From an uncultured Desulfobulbaceae bacterium (lineage in GTDB: Bacteria; Desulfobacterota; Desulfobulbia; Desulfobulbales; CALZHT01): a stretch of DNA of 35,931 nucleotides. The stretch covers positions 1-35,931 of the forward strand of contig CALZHT010000026.1 in the NCBI GenBank assembly GCA_945787445.1, read 5' to 3'. The number at the start of each line of letters is the position of its first letter. Position 1 is the first letter of the stretch. A model generated the notes under the pieces. That model worked only from the letters and a program-made list of their open reading frames with translations, did no database searches and was not told the origin of the DNA. The position numbers were made by a program, and so were the translations under genes. Positions 23,831 to 33,602 of the stretch are shown here, piece by piece.

Positions 23831-25693
23831 TTAGGCGTCAACATCTTTAGGAATTTTCAGCCGCAGTCGAAGTCCCGGCCTGATGAGGGAGCCTCTAATG
23901 GAATTCCATCGTTTGATTTCTTTCGTAGTGATATTGTACCGCTTTGCAATATCCCAAAGCGTATCACCGCCCCGGACCTTATAGTAGGTGAGTTCAGACT
24001 CTGGATCATTATCCGTTGAGTTTGATTCAAATTTGGGAGAATTTTTTGATTTTGTATTGAGTGTTACGGATGCCACCTTATCCATCGCGGCAATTTCCGG
24101 AGGTGTTGGCGATTTTGAAATGACGGAATCTTTGAGGTATAAGGCGAGTTGTTGACCTGCCCTGATGTGGTGGACGCTATCAAGGTCATTCCATGCAGCA
24201 ATCATCATGGGCGGGACTCCATACCTTTTTGATATCTCCGAGGTGGTTTCACCAGGTTTCACTTTATGTAAAAGGAGGTTTTCGGATGTAATTATCCCTG
24301 GACCAAGTTTGGTTGCTATTTGATTTTCAGCCAATAATTTGTAGCTTGTTGTTCTGAATGGAATCCTAAGCCGTTTCCCTTTGGCAAGCTTAGAAGAGCG
24401 AAGATCGTTGGCCTTGAGTATAGTTGTCTTGTTGAGGTTGTATTTTCTGCATACCTTGGTAAGTGTTTCGCCACGTTTAACCACATGGGTTTTGTATTCG
24501 GTGGACATGACGGGCACAACCCTTTTCAGGTTTTCAGCCACAAGCTCTTTTTTACCCACCGGAACTTTTATAGTATAATTGCGGCTATATGGCGGAGTAA
24601 TGGATCGCCGCAGTTCACGGTTTAAATTTCGCATCTCTTCGTAATCTTCATTAATGGCCACAGCCACTGCCTTTACGGTTGTCCAGCGCGGCACTTTCAC
24701 CGTTTCATAGGAAAGGGGCTCTTGGTAGTCGATATCATAAAAGCCGTATTTTTCCGGTTCCTTGGCAATGATTATGGCGGCCATGAGTTTAGGGACATAA
24801 CGCTTCGTCTCAGACTTTAAGTAGCGTCCTTGCGCCAATTCCCAAAAATTTGTTGTTTTGTATTTCTTGATGGCCCTTCTGATTTTTCCTTCGCCGGCAT
24901 TATAGCCAGCTACAGATAAAGGCCAGGAACCGAATTCATTATAAAGGTCTGATAAATAGGCCACTGCAGCCTTAGTCGACTTTATTGGATCGCGCCGCTC
25001 GTCAATATAATTATTGATGGTGAGGCCGTATTTCCGGCCGGTGCCCCTGATAAACTGCCAGGGTCCCACAGCCCGTGCCCTTGAATAGGCGGTAAGGCTA
25101 TAGCCACTTTCTATTAAGGGAAGATAGGCGAGATCTGTGGGGAGGCCGGCCGCCTTCAGTTCTTTTTTGACCAACGGTGTATAACGACCGGAGCGTTCGA
25201 GCCAGCGGGTAAATGTTTTCTTTTGCTTGTTTTGAAAAAAATCGAGATAAAATTCGACCTGCCGGTTGAGGGTAATAGGGAAATCAAAGACGCATTCTCC
25301 CTGTTCCGTCATTTTAATGGGAGTGCCTTCCTCCCATGTACCGAGGGCTTCAAGCTCTTTGACTTCCTGGGCCATTGTTTCCTCTGGTTCCGGAGAAGTC
25401 AGCTCTTCCGCTGCCGGTGCGGTAAGGTCGTCGGTCGCCGGTTGGGCAAGGGTCAGAGGAGAGCTTTCGGGTTCATTGGCTTTTCCTTCCTGTATTTCTT
25501 CAGGCAGTTTAGCCGTATCTACTTTGTCAGCACTGCTGTCATCTACAGCTAATTCTTGAGAAGCTTCATGTTGAGAATCCGGATTGAAGACCTTGCTGTG
25601 AGAATGGTTTTCAATTGGAGTACAGGAACTAAAGGCAAACAAAATCAGCACAGAGAAAAAGGTTTGCCTGGCGCATTTTTTTAGGGTAGACAT
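23831..25693 (-). CDS. mltD: MltD-type membrane-bound lytic transglycosylase with three LysM domains
   Basis: A 620-residue outer-membrane lipoprotein (lipobox FSSC, Cys24). An acidic Pro/Glu-rich linker (30-115) leads to an SLT domain (about 150-320) with catalytic Glu195 in PLIESGYS, then AVGPWQFIRGTGRKYG and GYNAGEGKI. Three LysM peptidoglycan-binding domains follow near 402-445, 475-519 and 570-615. It cleaves the glycan strand with formation of 1,6-anhydromuramic acid. The ribosome binding site AAGGA lies 7 nt before the ATG. The gene is divergent from the PBP1 gene, giving a degrade/synthesise cell-wall pair around one promoter region. Confidence 0.93.
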   Translation of the reverse strand: MSTLKKCARQTFFSVLILFAFSSCTPIENHSHSKVFNPDSQHEASQELAVDDSSADKVDTAKLPEEIQEGKANEPESSPLTLAQPATDDLTAPAAEELTSPEPEETMAQEVKELEALGTWEEGTPIKMTEQGECVFDFPITLNRQVEFYLDFFQNKQKKTFTRWLERSGRYTPLVKKELKAAGLPTDLAYLPLIESGYSLTAYSRARAVGPWQFIRGTGRKYGLTINNYIDERRDPIKSTKAAVAYLSDLYNEFGSWPLSVAGYNAGEGKIRRAIKKYKTTNFWELAQGRYLKSETKRYVPKLMAAIIIAKEPEKYGFYDIDYQEPLSYETVKVPRWTTVKAVAVAINEDYEEMRNLNRELRRSITPPYSRNYTIKVPVGKKELVAENLKRVVPVMSTEYKTHVVKRGETLTKVCRKYNLNKTTILKANDLRSSKLAKGKRLRIPFRTTSYKLLAENQIATKLGPGIITSENLLLHKVKPGETTSEISKRYGVPPMMIAAWNDLDSVHHIRAGQQLALYLKDSVISKSPTPPEIAAMDKVASVTLNTKSKNSPKFESNSTDNDPESELTYYKVRGGDTLWDIAKRYNITTKEIKRWNSIRGSLIRPGLRLRLKIPKDVDA

Positions 25694-26024
25694 GCGAAAT
25701 CCTTGGTTTTATTTCAGAAAGATGTAAGATCGCTGTTATTGCCCAAGAGGGGATTACAATAGTTAAAAAACGGTAAATGTTGTTAACTTATGTTATATTA
25801 AGTATTTTGACACAAACTTTCTTGGTGTGCAATTAAAATTGTGGTGCCTCATGAACTTGATAAGCCTTTATAGATCTATCTGTCCATTGACACTTCTAGA
25901 GATATATCAATATTTTTAATGATTGATTATGAGAAAAAAATTACCTCATACCTTGTAGAACGTATCCTTTCAGAATTCATATGAGCCACGCCAGTGAAAT
26001 GAATTTTTCACAAGAGATCAAAGT
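25694..26024. other. Divergent promoter region between mltD and PBP1
   Basis: An AT-rich 331-nt region without a gene. A plus-strand promoter candidate is listed separately. A second TTGACA at 25807-25812 lacks a -10 box at good spacing. No riboswitch or strong hairpin is seen. Confidence 0.6.
25887..25916 (+). promoter_or_regulatory. Candidate promoter of the PBP1 gene
   Basis: Perfect -35 box TTGACA (25887-25892), 18 nt, then TATTTT (25911-25916, four of six). It lies about 110 nt before the PBP1 start codon. The -10 box is weak. Confidence 0.35.
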
Positions 26025-29000
26025 ATGTTGAAAAGATTGTTAATTATTTTTGCTCTTTCATTGTTATTTTTGGGAATTCTCTGCGGGGCAGTCATCTGGT
26101 GGCTGGTGGCGATCGCCCCTGGTGAAAAAATCAGCCAGGCCAATATTGAGAGAATCCTCGCCATGGAGAGTCCTGTTTATTACTCCGACGGCCAGAGCAA
26201 ATTAGGCGTTTTCTTCCAGGATGCCCACCGACAATATATACCTTATGAGCAGATTCCCGAGGATTTTGTCAACGCTATTATCGCTGCAGAAGATAACACG
26301 TTCTTTCAGCATAATGGTGTTGATTATCACGGCATTCTCCGAGCCATTGTGCAAAACATTAAGGCCGGGAGAGTGGTACAGGGCGGCAGTACGATCACTC
26401 AGCAAACTGCCAAGAACCTTTTTAAACGAAAAAAACGATCCATTGTTGCCAAATTCAAAGAACTCATCTATGCCTGGCGATTGGAATACCATTATCCCAA
26501 AGAAAAAATTTTTGAGTTTTATGCTAACCAGTTTTATGTCAGTGGCAATGGCCATGGATTAGGTGTGGCGGCCCGATATTATTTTGACAAGTCGGTTTCT
26601 GAACTTAATACCCTGGAGTGTTCTTTTATTGCAGGAAGCGTAAAAAGGCCGAACTATTACAATCCTTTTGTCAGAAGAACGGAACAAGATATTGAGAACG
26701 CCATAAAACGTTCTAAAGAAAGAGTGGCCTATGTTCTTCGGCAGATGAGACGAGCTGGTAGTATAAGTTCCTATGACTACCAGGATTATTTGGATCAGGA
26801 AATTCCTTTTAAGCAGGGAAAGATGTACTATTCCTTGAATACCGTGATGGACCTTGTAAAAGAGGCCCTGGCGGAACCGGAAGTGGGGGAGGCGCTCATC
26901 CAAAACGGCATAGATAATATTGCCACTTCCGGCATCCGGGTAATAACGACAATTGACAAGGACCTTCAGGGAAAAGGGATTTACAGCCTGCGCAAGGAAC
27001 TGGCAAGGCTTGATGTGCGGCTGCAGGGTTTTGATAACCGGAAGCTCCAGGATTTATATGGTTCGCTTCCCTTTGCCAAGGGGGACGAACTCACAAAAGG
27101 CGGTTTTCTGGTTGGCAAAATAGAGGCGGTTGAAACGCTGCCGGATCCTGTTGTGCATGTGTCGTTCACCCAGACAGAGGGAGATACTGACATCGCCGGG
27201 CATGCGGGGTACATCGATGAAAGAGGTCTGTTGAATATTGCCGCACCTCTCGTCAAATACAGCAAGAACCGATGGTCTACAGCCGGTTCTGAAGATCTCC
27301 CCATGATTCTTGAACAGCTTATTCCCGGTAATCTCGTATTTGTAAGTGTGCGTGACATGGAAAAGCAAACCGGAGACCTTATCCTTGATCTTGAAAAATA
27401 TCCGGAACTCCAGGGAGCTTTACTGGTATTCAAGGAAGGCATGATTCAGACCATGGTTGGCGGTTTTGAAAATAAATTTTTTAATAGGGCCATTACGGCC
27501 AGGCGATCGATGGGTTCCGTCATGAAGCCGCTATTGTATGCCGCTGCTCTGCAGTTGGGCTGGAATACCATGGATATTCTCAACAACGAAAGAAACGTCT
27601 TCGAATACAATGGCGAGGCATATTTCCCCAGGCCCGATCATATCAGCCCGTATCGCGGCGTTGCCATGAGCTGGGCCGGGGTCCATTCCGAGAACGTCGC
27701 ATCGGTCTGGCTGCTGTATCATTTATGTGATCATCTCACTAAGGCCCAGTTTAAAGAATTGATTACGTATCTCGGTCTGGGGCAGGAGGCTGATGAATCC
27801 TACCGGCAGTATAAAAGAAAGGTCAGGGATGAGTACGGGATCGTTATTGACCAACAGGATCTGTATGAGATTGCCTTTAAAAGAGCGTTGAAAGAGATGG
27901 AGCCGGACCTTATTTTCGATGGAAAAATTGATGAATTTGAGGTGTTGCGCCGCTTACATTACGGTGCCGGATTTGAAAAATTTTACGATGAAATCGATAT
28001 TGAGCTTGATGAGAGTGAAGATGACGAAAACAGGGGAAGTTTTGTCAAAGAGGCGGAATTACGGGAAGATATACTCAATAAAAACTATCTTAGATTCCAT
28101 CGGTTCTGGCAGGAAATTTTAGCGCTTCGCGAAACCGTGGAGAGGGAAGATCTTGAATTTTTTTCAGAGGCCTCCTACCATACCAACCTATATCATGATG
28201 AAGATACGGGAGAGTTCATCTATACGGACCTTTTACCCAAGCAAGGTTGGGAAAGGATATCCCAGGATGATTTGAAACTTTTTTTGGAATCGATGGACAA
28301 TGAAGAAAGGGTCAGGTTCTGGAATTCCATAAAATTGGAAGAAATGCTTACTGCGGAAACAATGTGGGCTTTAAGTGAAGCGGTTGAAAGAAATTTTTCC
28401 CAGTTTTCCAAAATGCCGGCATATTCTGGTGAAGTGCTCTATAATGTGAATGATTTTAGAGTGCTGACCGCTCTTCTGTTTATGACGGAATTTGCAAAGA
28501 CATTAGGCATTGAAAGCCAACTGGATCCGGTATTATCCTTTCCTTTAGGGTCAAATGTCGTAAGTCTCATGGAAGTAGCAAGGGCTTATGAGGGTCTCGC
28601 AACTGGAAAGGTTTTTTTCAAGGGAAGGGATTATGAACCAGAGCCCCTTGCCGTCATTGATAGAATTGAAAATATAGATGGTGAAGTCATATACAGTCCC
28701 CAGTCCATAGCCCGAAATGTACTAGATCCCCAAAATACCCTGGCGGTGAGTGATATACTGAGAAAAGTTGTGCGTTTCGGTACCGGCAGGTTTGCATATA
28801 GAAATGTAAGATTACACAGTCAAGACCGCAAAAAGGAAAACTATTTAAGGGAGCTTGCTTTGCGAGTGCCGTTGTTTGGCAAAACCGGTACGGCTAACCG
28901 ATTTACCAATGCAACTTTTGCGGGAATTGTTCCTGGAGTAGGCAGTGAAAACAGCCTGGCATTGGAAAGGGGGCATGTGGTATGCTCTTATGTTGGTTTT

Positions 29001-29363
29001 GATGATAATAAGCCCATGGAGTATAATTCGTCGCGTATCACCGGGGCGGCAGGCGCATTGCCGGTTTGGTCCAGGATGGCTAATACCATTCTTCTCAAGT
29101 TGAATTACGCTGATCAACTTGATATAGTTGACCTTTCCTTTGTAGCGGTGAACGAGTTGCCATTGGATTATCCTGACCTGGGACAGATTGAAGTAGCTGT
29201 TAATGCGAGTAAAGATAGCGGTATAATGACGATTGAAGCACTGGGAGGTCCTTACAGCATGTCTTCCCAGGCCACAATCGTTACATACGGAGAATATTTA
29301 AAAGGCGGGAGAATAAAACCTACACGGTTTTTCCGACCTTTCTGGAAACTTAAGGAGTATTGA
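26025..29363 (+). CDS. Class A penicillin-binding protein (PBP1) with long transpeptidase insertion
   Basis: A 1112-residue bifunctional peptidoglycan synthase. One N-terminal membrane helix (4-30) is followed by a GT51 glycosyltransferase domain with EDNTFFQHNGVD (catalytic Glu89) and GGSTITQQTAKN (120-131). The transpeptidase has all three motifs: SxxK at S498-K501, SEN at 555-557 and KTG at 953-955. The distance from SEN to KTG is about 400 residues, over 200 more than in typical class A enzymes. The extra segment, about 590-810, is strongly acidic and helical. The protein acts in the periplasm, anchored in the inner membrane. The downstream TPR lipoprotein begins 2 nt after its stop and may be a LpoA-like partner by analogy. 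Confidence 0.9.
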   Translation: MLKRLLIIFALSLLFLGILCGAVIWWLVAIAPGEKISQANIERILAMESPVYYSDGQSKLGVFFQDAHRQYIPYEQIPEDFVNAIIAAEDNTFFQHNGVDYHGILRAIVQNIKAGRVVQGGSTITQQTAKNLFKRKKRSIVAKFKELIYAWRLEYHYPKEKIFEFYANQFYVSGNGHGLGVAARYYFDKSVSELNTLECSFIAGSVKRPNYYNPFVRRTEQDIENAIKRSKERVAYVLRQMRRAGSISSYDYQDYLDQEIPFKQGKMYYSLNTVMDLVKEALAEPEVGEALIQNGIDNIATSGIRVITTIDKDLQGKGIYSLRKELARLDVRLQGFDNRKLQDLYGSLPFAKGDELTKGGFLVGKIEAVETLPDPVVHVSFTQTEGDTDIAGHAGYIDERGLLNIAAPLVKYSKNRWSTAGSEDLPMILEQLIPGNLVFVSVRDMEKQTGDLILDLEKYPELQGALLVFKEGMIQTMVGGFENKFFNRAITARRSMGSVMKPLLYAAALQLGWNTMDILNNERNVFEYNGEAYFPRPDHISPYRGVAMSWAGVHSENVASVWLLYHLCDHLTKAQFKELITYLGLGQEADESYRQYKRKVRDEYGIVIDQQDLYEIAFKRALKEMEPDLIFDGKIDEFEVLRRLHYGAGFEKFYDEIDIELDESEDDENRGSFVKEAELREDILNKNYLRFHRFWQEILALRETVEREDLEFFSEASYHTNLYHDEDTGEFIYTDLLPKQGWERISQDDLKLFLESMDNEERVRFWNSIKLEEMLTAETMWALSEAVERNFSQFSKMPAYSGEVLYNVNDFRVLTALLFMTEFAKTLGIESQLDPVLSFPLGSNVVSLMEVARAYEGLATGKVFFKGRDYEPEPLAVIDRIENIDGEVIYSPQSIARNVLDPQNTLAVSDILRKVVRFGTGRFAYRNVRLHSQDRKKENYLRELALRVPLFGKTGTANRFTNATFAGIVPGVGSENSLALERGHVVCSYVGFDDNKPMEYNSSRITGAAGALPVWSRMANTILLKLNYADQLDIVDLSFVAVNELPLDYPDLGQIEVAVNASKDSGIMTIEALGGPYSMSSQATIVTYGEYLKGGRIKPTRFFRPFWKLKEY

Positions 29364-29365
29364 TA

Positions 29366-31273
29366 ATGAAGCTCCATTTTCTTAGAGTCCTTTTTTTAAT
29401 TTTTTTATTATACTTTTGTTTTTTTGCTGGATGCGCACCGAAAAAGATGCAGATTCAGGTTCCGGACCGGCCGGTCGCGACATCTGAAACAATAATGCCG
29501 GGTGATAAGGAGAAAGCAGGAACAATAGCATCGGCGTCCCCGGTCTACCACAAGGATCCTTTTTATCCCAGTGAGCCGGAGGGAGAGCAGGTTGCTGCCG
29601 AGGAAAAACAGCCTCTAGAGCCCGGTAGTCAAATGGCGGAATTTGAGGAAGTCGCTCCCCCTCAAGAATTTGTCGATGAATTTGAGCAATTTGAGGAAGA
29701 ATTTGGGGTACAAAAAGAGCCGCCAGTCGCTTATGAAAGAACCCAGATGCCCGACCTCAGTGACCTTGAAGCCAGAATAGGAGTGTATCAAAACAAGCTC
29801 TCCCGCTGGATCAGACTTGAGGAAAACCTGGTTTCCTTGGATATGGACGAGGCTTTGCTTGTCCGTCTGCAGGAATGCAAACTCTTTACGGAGCAGATTC
29901 TTTCAGACTACAAAACATTAAGAGAAATTATATTGGCGGAACATGAGGTAAATAGGGAACTTCTTGCATCCTGGGAATTTTTCAAACAGGATGTTGAATA
30001 TCTTGAGAGCGGCTGTGAAAAGGTTTATGCGGGATGCTCGGAAAACGTCAATAGTTGGCTCGATGAATTTAACGTAATTACGGCAGAGCAACTTGAAATG
30101 GCGATCAGCAATTTTGCAGCTTCAAAAAAATACAACGATATCCTTGCGGGTTTTGAGCAATTAACCAAATCTTTTCCAGAAAGGAAGCCAGGCGTGAAGA
30201 CACGAATAGAGTATACCAATGCCTTGGTGCAGACAGGGAAAATAAATGAGGCTGTCGATATATTGAAGGGAGTTGCAGCTGATTTGAAATTTACGGAAAC
30301 AGACATTCATGTCGTTAACCGCAAATTAGCAGACATGTTATTTGCTATAGGCAATATTGCGGATGCAAAAGTCTATTATCAAGAATTATCTCAATTCTAT
30401 TTGTCATTAGGAAAAGAAGAACGCTGGACTTCCGATCAACTGAACCTGCTGGAAAACGTTGATCCAAATACAAGTGAACTGCAGGCCTTTTTGACTTTTT
30501 TGGAAAAGTATATTGTTTTTGACGGCATGAATATGCCCCAGGACCTCCCGAAGCAGGTGGCACATCTTGAAAATACTTTTCCCTACAGCCTCTTTACTCA
30601 ACGGGCCAAACAGGTCCTGCAGATGGTAGAAGAACAGATAAATACATGGGCCTTGGGACAGATAAATTTGGCCACCGATCTTGCCGAAAGAAAAGAATTC
30701 CAAAAGGCAACCCAAATTCTTGTGGAACTTTTAGAGCAAAATATCCCACAAGAGCTGCATAATGATGCCCGTAAAAATCTTGTCCTGGTAAGAGAACTCG
30801 CTCAATTTGAAAAGGAAAATCAGCGATTCATTCTGGAGCAATCCTTGGCCATTCAGCGTGACGATGCTGTTAATCTCCTTGAATCACAGCGCTATGATGA
30901 GGCGATAGCCGCCTACTCGGCCTTGCTCGGCACACAATACAATGATGAAGCCCTAGAAAGCATAGTAAAGGCAGCAGATTCTGCGGCCAAGGACAAGAGG
31001 CGACAGGCTGCAGGTCTCTTTGTTAAGGCGCGGAAAACAAACGATCCTGAGCAAAAGCGTTACCTGCTGTACGAGTCACGAAGATTATTACAGGAAATTC
31101 TTGAAAAATATCCTGACGTTGAAATTATCAGTAAGGTCCAGCAGAATCTGGCTATCATCGAAGAAAATATACAAAATCTTTTCCCAGAGCTTCTTGAAGA
31201 AAGTGAAATTGGCATGCAAGATGAATATGCTGATCCGGTTACGGAAGAAGCTAATTATGATAGCGGCTATTAA
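29366..31273 (+). CDS. Large helical (TPR-like) lipoprotein, possible PBP1 partner
   Basis: A 635-residue lipoprotein with lipobox FAGC (Cys23). An acidic, Pro/Glu-rich region (25-130) contains EFVDEFEQFEEEFG, followed by a long alpha-helical array with TPR-like pairs such as YNDILAGFEQLTKSFPE, KINEAVDILKGVA, NIADAKVYYQEL and RYDEAIAAYSALLG. No enzymatic motif is seen. It starts 2 nt after the PBP1 stop, with GGAG 9 nt before the ATG; an upstream TTG overlapping the stop is an alternative. E. coli LpoA, which activates PBP1a, is also an outer-membrane TPR lipoprotein, so an activator or coordinator role is a reasonable inference, without direct sequence proof. Confidence 0.75.
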   Translation: MKLHFLRVLFLIFLLYFCFFAGCAPKKMQIQVPDRPVATSETIMPGDKEKAGTIASASPVYHKDPFYPSEPEGEQVAAEEKQPLEPGSQMAEFEEVAPPQEFVDEFEQFEEEFGVQKEPPVAYERTQMPDLSDLEARIGVYQNKLSRWIRLEENLVSLDMDEALLVRLQECKLFTEQILSDYKTLREIILAEHEVNRELLASWEFFKQDVEYLESGCEKVYAGCSENVNSWLDEFNVITAEQLEMAISNFAASKKYNDILAGFEQLTKSFPERKPGVKTRIEYTNALVQTGKINEAVDILKGVAADLKFTETDIHVVNRKLADMLFAIGNIADAKVYYQELSQFYLSLGKEERWTSDQLNLLENVDPNTSELQAFLTFLEKYIVFDGMNMPQDLPKQVAHLENTFPYSLFTQRAKQVLQMVEEQINTWALGQINLATDLAERKEFQKATQILVELLEQNIPQELHNDARKNLVLVRELAQFEKENQRFILEQSLAIQRDDAVNLLESQRYDEAIAAYSALLGTQYNDEALESIVKAADSAAKDKRRQAAGLFVKARKTNDPEQKRYLLYESRRLLQEILEKYPDVEIISKVQQNLAIIEENIQNLFPELLEESEIGMQDEYADPVTEEANYDSGY

Positions 31274-31286
31274 AAATTTACCTAAC

Positions 31287-31366
31287 AGATGGAGATCCTT
31301 CCACAGTAGGAATTTTCTCTACTAAGACCAAGAAAAATATCCCAAATTTCCATCTCCTATTTTTTA
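31287..31366 (+). terminator. Weak terminator-like structure after the lipoprotein gene
   Basis: AGATGGA (31287-31293) can pair with TCCATCT (31349-31355), enclosing a smaller stem AGTAG (31305-31309)/CTACT (31319-31323), and the outer arm is followed by TATTTTTT. The large loop makes it an unusual terminator, so confidence is low. Confidence 0.3.
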
Positions 31367-31629
31367 AAAAGACATGGGTACTCCTACCCTTATTTATGTC
31401 AGGCGGGTTTAGGAAAACTTTCGCTATTCCATTCCCCTTTTTTTCCTTAAATTTTTCGAGAAGTTCACAAAAAGTTTTTTAAGATACGTCCTTAAGGCGG
31501 AAACAGTTCATGAAAAGTCTTGCAAATTGATAGCTTATCTGTGCAAAATATTTATGATTTGTTATTTTTTTACGAATTACTATGCACTAAATTTTGCTCA
31601 ATTAATAATAGTAACAATTCATTGGTGTC

Positions 31630-31657
31630 TTGATTGCAATCCCTTGAAATTTACAAT
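31630..31657 (+). promoter_or_regulatory. Candidate promoter of the che cluster
   Basis: TTGATT (31630-31635, four of six), 16 nt, TACAAT (31652-31657, five of six), about 89 nt before the cheA start codon. Confidence 0.35.
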
Positions 31658-31745
31658 AAGCGAAGCCGCATTACCGTCCTTATAAGGGATCTCCAATCTA
31701 CAATAAAAGTATTTAGTTGATTTTTGTTTGAGAGAGGATTTTGTC

Positions 31746-33602
31746 ATGGCGCAAGATCAAAAAGCCAGCCCTCAACTGCTTGATGAAATGGCTGTGAAAA
31801 TAATGATGGTCGAGCCTGGAGACTTGTCAGTTGTTGGGGAGATACTTGAGATGAGCGAACAGCTTGTCGAATGCCATGACATATCTAAATATTCAGCTCT
31901 CAAACCTTTCGCCACATCATTTAAGGCGGTTCTTGAAAAAATCATCATGGCTGAACTCGATGATTCTGCTGATAATTTTGATCTTTTGGGAAAATGCATT
32001 ATCCAGATGCAGGCATGTACAAGAAAAGAGGGGACCACCAGCACTTCAATTGTTGAAGACTTCTGCCATAGCTTGGCAGAAACCGGTTACCAGATTGACC
32101 ACAATTCTTTTTTGGAAGAAGGTTCTGAAGGAGAAAAACAAGAGGACGGTGATACTTCCGATGGGCCAGACGAAAAAATTACCGAAGAGACACGAGCTGC
32201 AGGAGATGCAGAACCTGAAAAGCCAACTTCTGGCCCTGCGGTCCCTGATTTTCTCAAAGACAAGGACCTCTTGAGTGGCTTCATTGATGAAGCCTTGGAG
32301 CATCTTGAGGGGATTGAAGTCAATATCCTCGAACTGGAGCAGAACCCTGGTGATTTGGAGATTATCAATAACATTTTCCGGCCATTCCATACAATAAAGG
32401 GAGTTTCCGGATTCCTCAACCTCAAGACCATTAACAAACTCGCCCATACAACTGAGAATCTATTGGATGATGTGCGGAACGGCCGCTTGGCAATGGATTC
32501 CGATGTCATCGATATTGTATTGAGTGTGGGTGATTTTATTAAAAGCATGGTCCAGAATGTCAAAGAGGCCTTGGAAAAAGGTCCAGAGTTCTTTCAAGAA
32601 TTTGATATCAGCGAATTTGTTGAAAGAATTCATGGAATCCAAACCAAGACCTCCGGGCATTCATCTGCTCCTGCTGAAGAGGTGAGCGTGACTGATGAAG
32701 CTCCGGCCTCCGCGCGGCAAGAAAATCAAAAAACCACGTCTTCGAAGCTGTCCTCTACAGCCAAATCTGACACCCCAACTGAAAAAGCGGCTGAGGGGGA
32801 AGGGGCAGGCATTGCCAAGTTAAAAGAAGCTTCTGCAAGGGCTGACATCTCAAGAAAAGGCAAGATAGGCGCCTCCATCAAGGTTGATGTGGAAAAGCTG
32901 GATGGATTAGTCAATGCAGTGGGCGAGCTCGTCATAATGCAGGCCATGGTGCGGCAGAATCCATTGGTGGCAAGCATTGACGATCCCAAGTTAACCCGTG
33001 ATTTTTCACAACTTTCCCGCATAACCACCGAACTTCAAAGAACTGCCATGGCCATGCGGATGGTCCCCATTCGCCAAACTTTCCAAAAAATGATTCGCCT
33101 GGTCAGAGACTTATCCAAGAAATCGGGAAAAAAAGTTGATCTGATCATGAATGGAGAGGAAACGGAAATCGACCGTAATATGGTCGATACCATTTATGAT
33201 CCTCTTGTACACATGATCAGAAATTCTGTGGACCATGGCGTGCAGATCCCGGAAGAAAGAAAAAAAGTGGGTAAGCCTGAAACAGGCACGGTCAATCTTA
33301 GGGCCTACCAGAAAGGTGGGAATATTGTCATTGAAATTGAAGATGACGGACAAGGGCTGAACACCGAAAAGATAAGAAAAAAGGCCCTAGAAAGAAAGTT
33401 GATTAATGAAGAGGAAAGTTACTCCGAACATGAACTGAACAACCTGATATTCTTACCGGGCTTTTCCACGGCCGATAAAATTACGGATGTATCCGGTCGT
33501 GGTGTTGGCATGGACGTTGTAAAAAAAGGGATTGAAAAATTGCGCGGTAGTGTTGAGATCTTCAGTCAGTCGGGGAAAGGATCGGTTCTGAGCGCTATGT
33601 AA
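31746..33602 (+). CDS. cheA: CheA chemotaxis histidine kinase, truncated by internal deletion
   Basis: A 618-residue CheA that lacks its last domain. An unrecognised N-terminal region (1-125) and acidic linker lead to the HPt (P1) domain with His215 in FRPFHTIKGVSGFLNL. Then come the P3 dimerisation segment (about 375-445, LDGLVNAVGELV) and the HATPase (P4) with HMIRNSVDHG, IEDDGQGLN and GRGVGMDVV. After GKGSV (33573-33587) the frame runs into LSAM and a stop. The CheW-like P5 domain continues in another frame (33587-33997). The stretch that normally joins them, about 20 residues around LPLTLAIIDGM, is missing. The product should not couple to receptors. The ATG is preceded by GAGAGAGG at 8 nt; a TTG 18 nt upstream was not chosen. 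Confidence 0.9.
   Translation: MAQDQKASPQLLDEMAVKIMMVEPGDLSVVGEILEMSEQLVECHDISKYSALKPFATSFKAVLEKIIMAELDDSADNFDLLGKCIIQMQACTRKEGTTSTSIVEDFCHSLAETGYQIDHNSFLEEGSEGEKQEDGDTSDGPDEKITEETRAAGDAEPEKPTSGPAVPDFLKDKDLLSGFIDEALEHLEGIEVNILELEQNPGDLEIINNIFRPFHTIKGVSGFLNLKTINKLAHTTENLLDDVRNGRLAMDSDVIDIVLSVGDFIKSMVQNVKEALEKGPEFFQEFDISEFVERIHGIQTKTSGHSSAPAEEVSVTDEAPASARQENQKTTSSKLSSTAKSDTPTEKAAEGEGAGIAKLKEASARADISRKGKIGASIKVDVEKLDGLVNAVGELVIMQAMVRQNPLVASIDDPKLTRDFSQLSRITTELQRTAMAMRMVPIRQTFQKMIRLVRDLSKKSGKKVDLIMNGEETEIDRNMVDTIYDPLVHMIRNSVDHGVQIPEERKKVGKPETGTVNLRAYQKGGNIVIEIEDDGQGLNTEKIRKKALERKLINEEESYSEHELNNLIFLPGFSTADKITDVSGRGVGMDVVKKGIEKLRGSVEIFSQSGKGSVLSAM

Larger units (their letters stand above)
31274..31745. 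other. 472-nt intergenic region before the che cluster
   Basis: No gene is seen. It holds a weak terminator-like structure just after the lipoprotein gene and a candidate promoter before cheA, both listed separately. ACAATAAG/ACAATAAAAG occurs twice near 31653 and 31700. No flagellar sigma-28 or sigma-54 promoter consensus was recognised. Confidence 0.5.
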
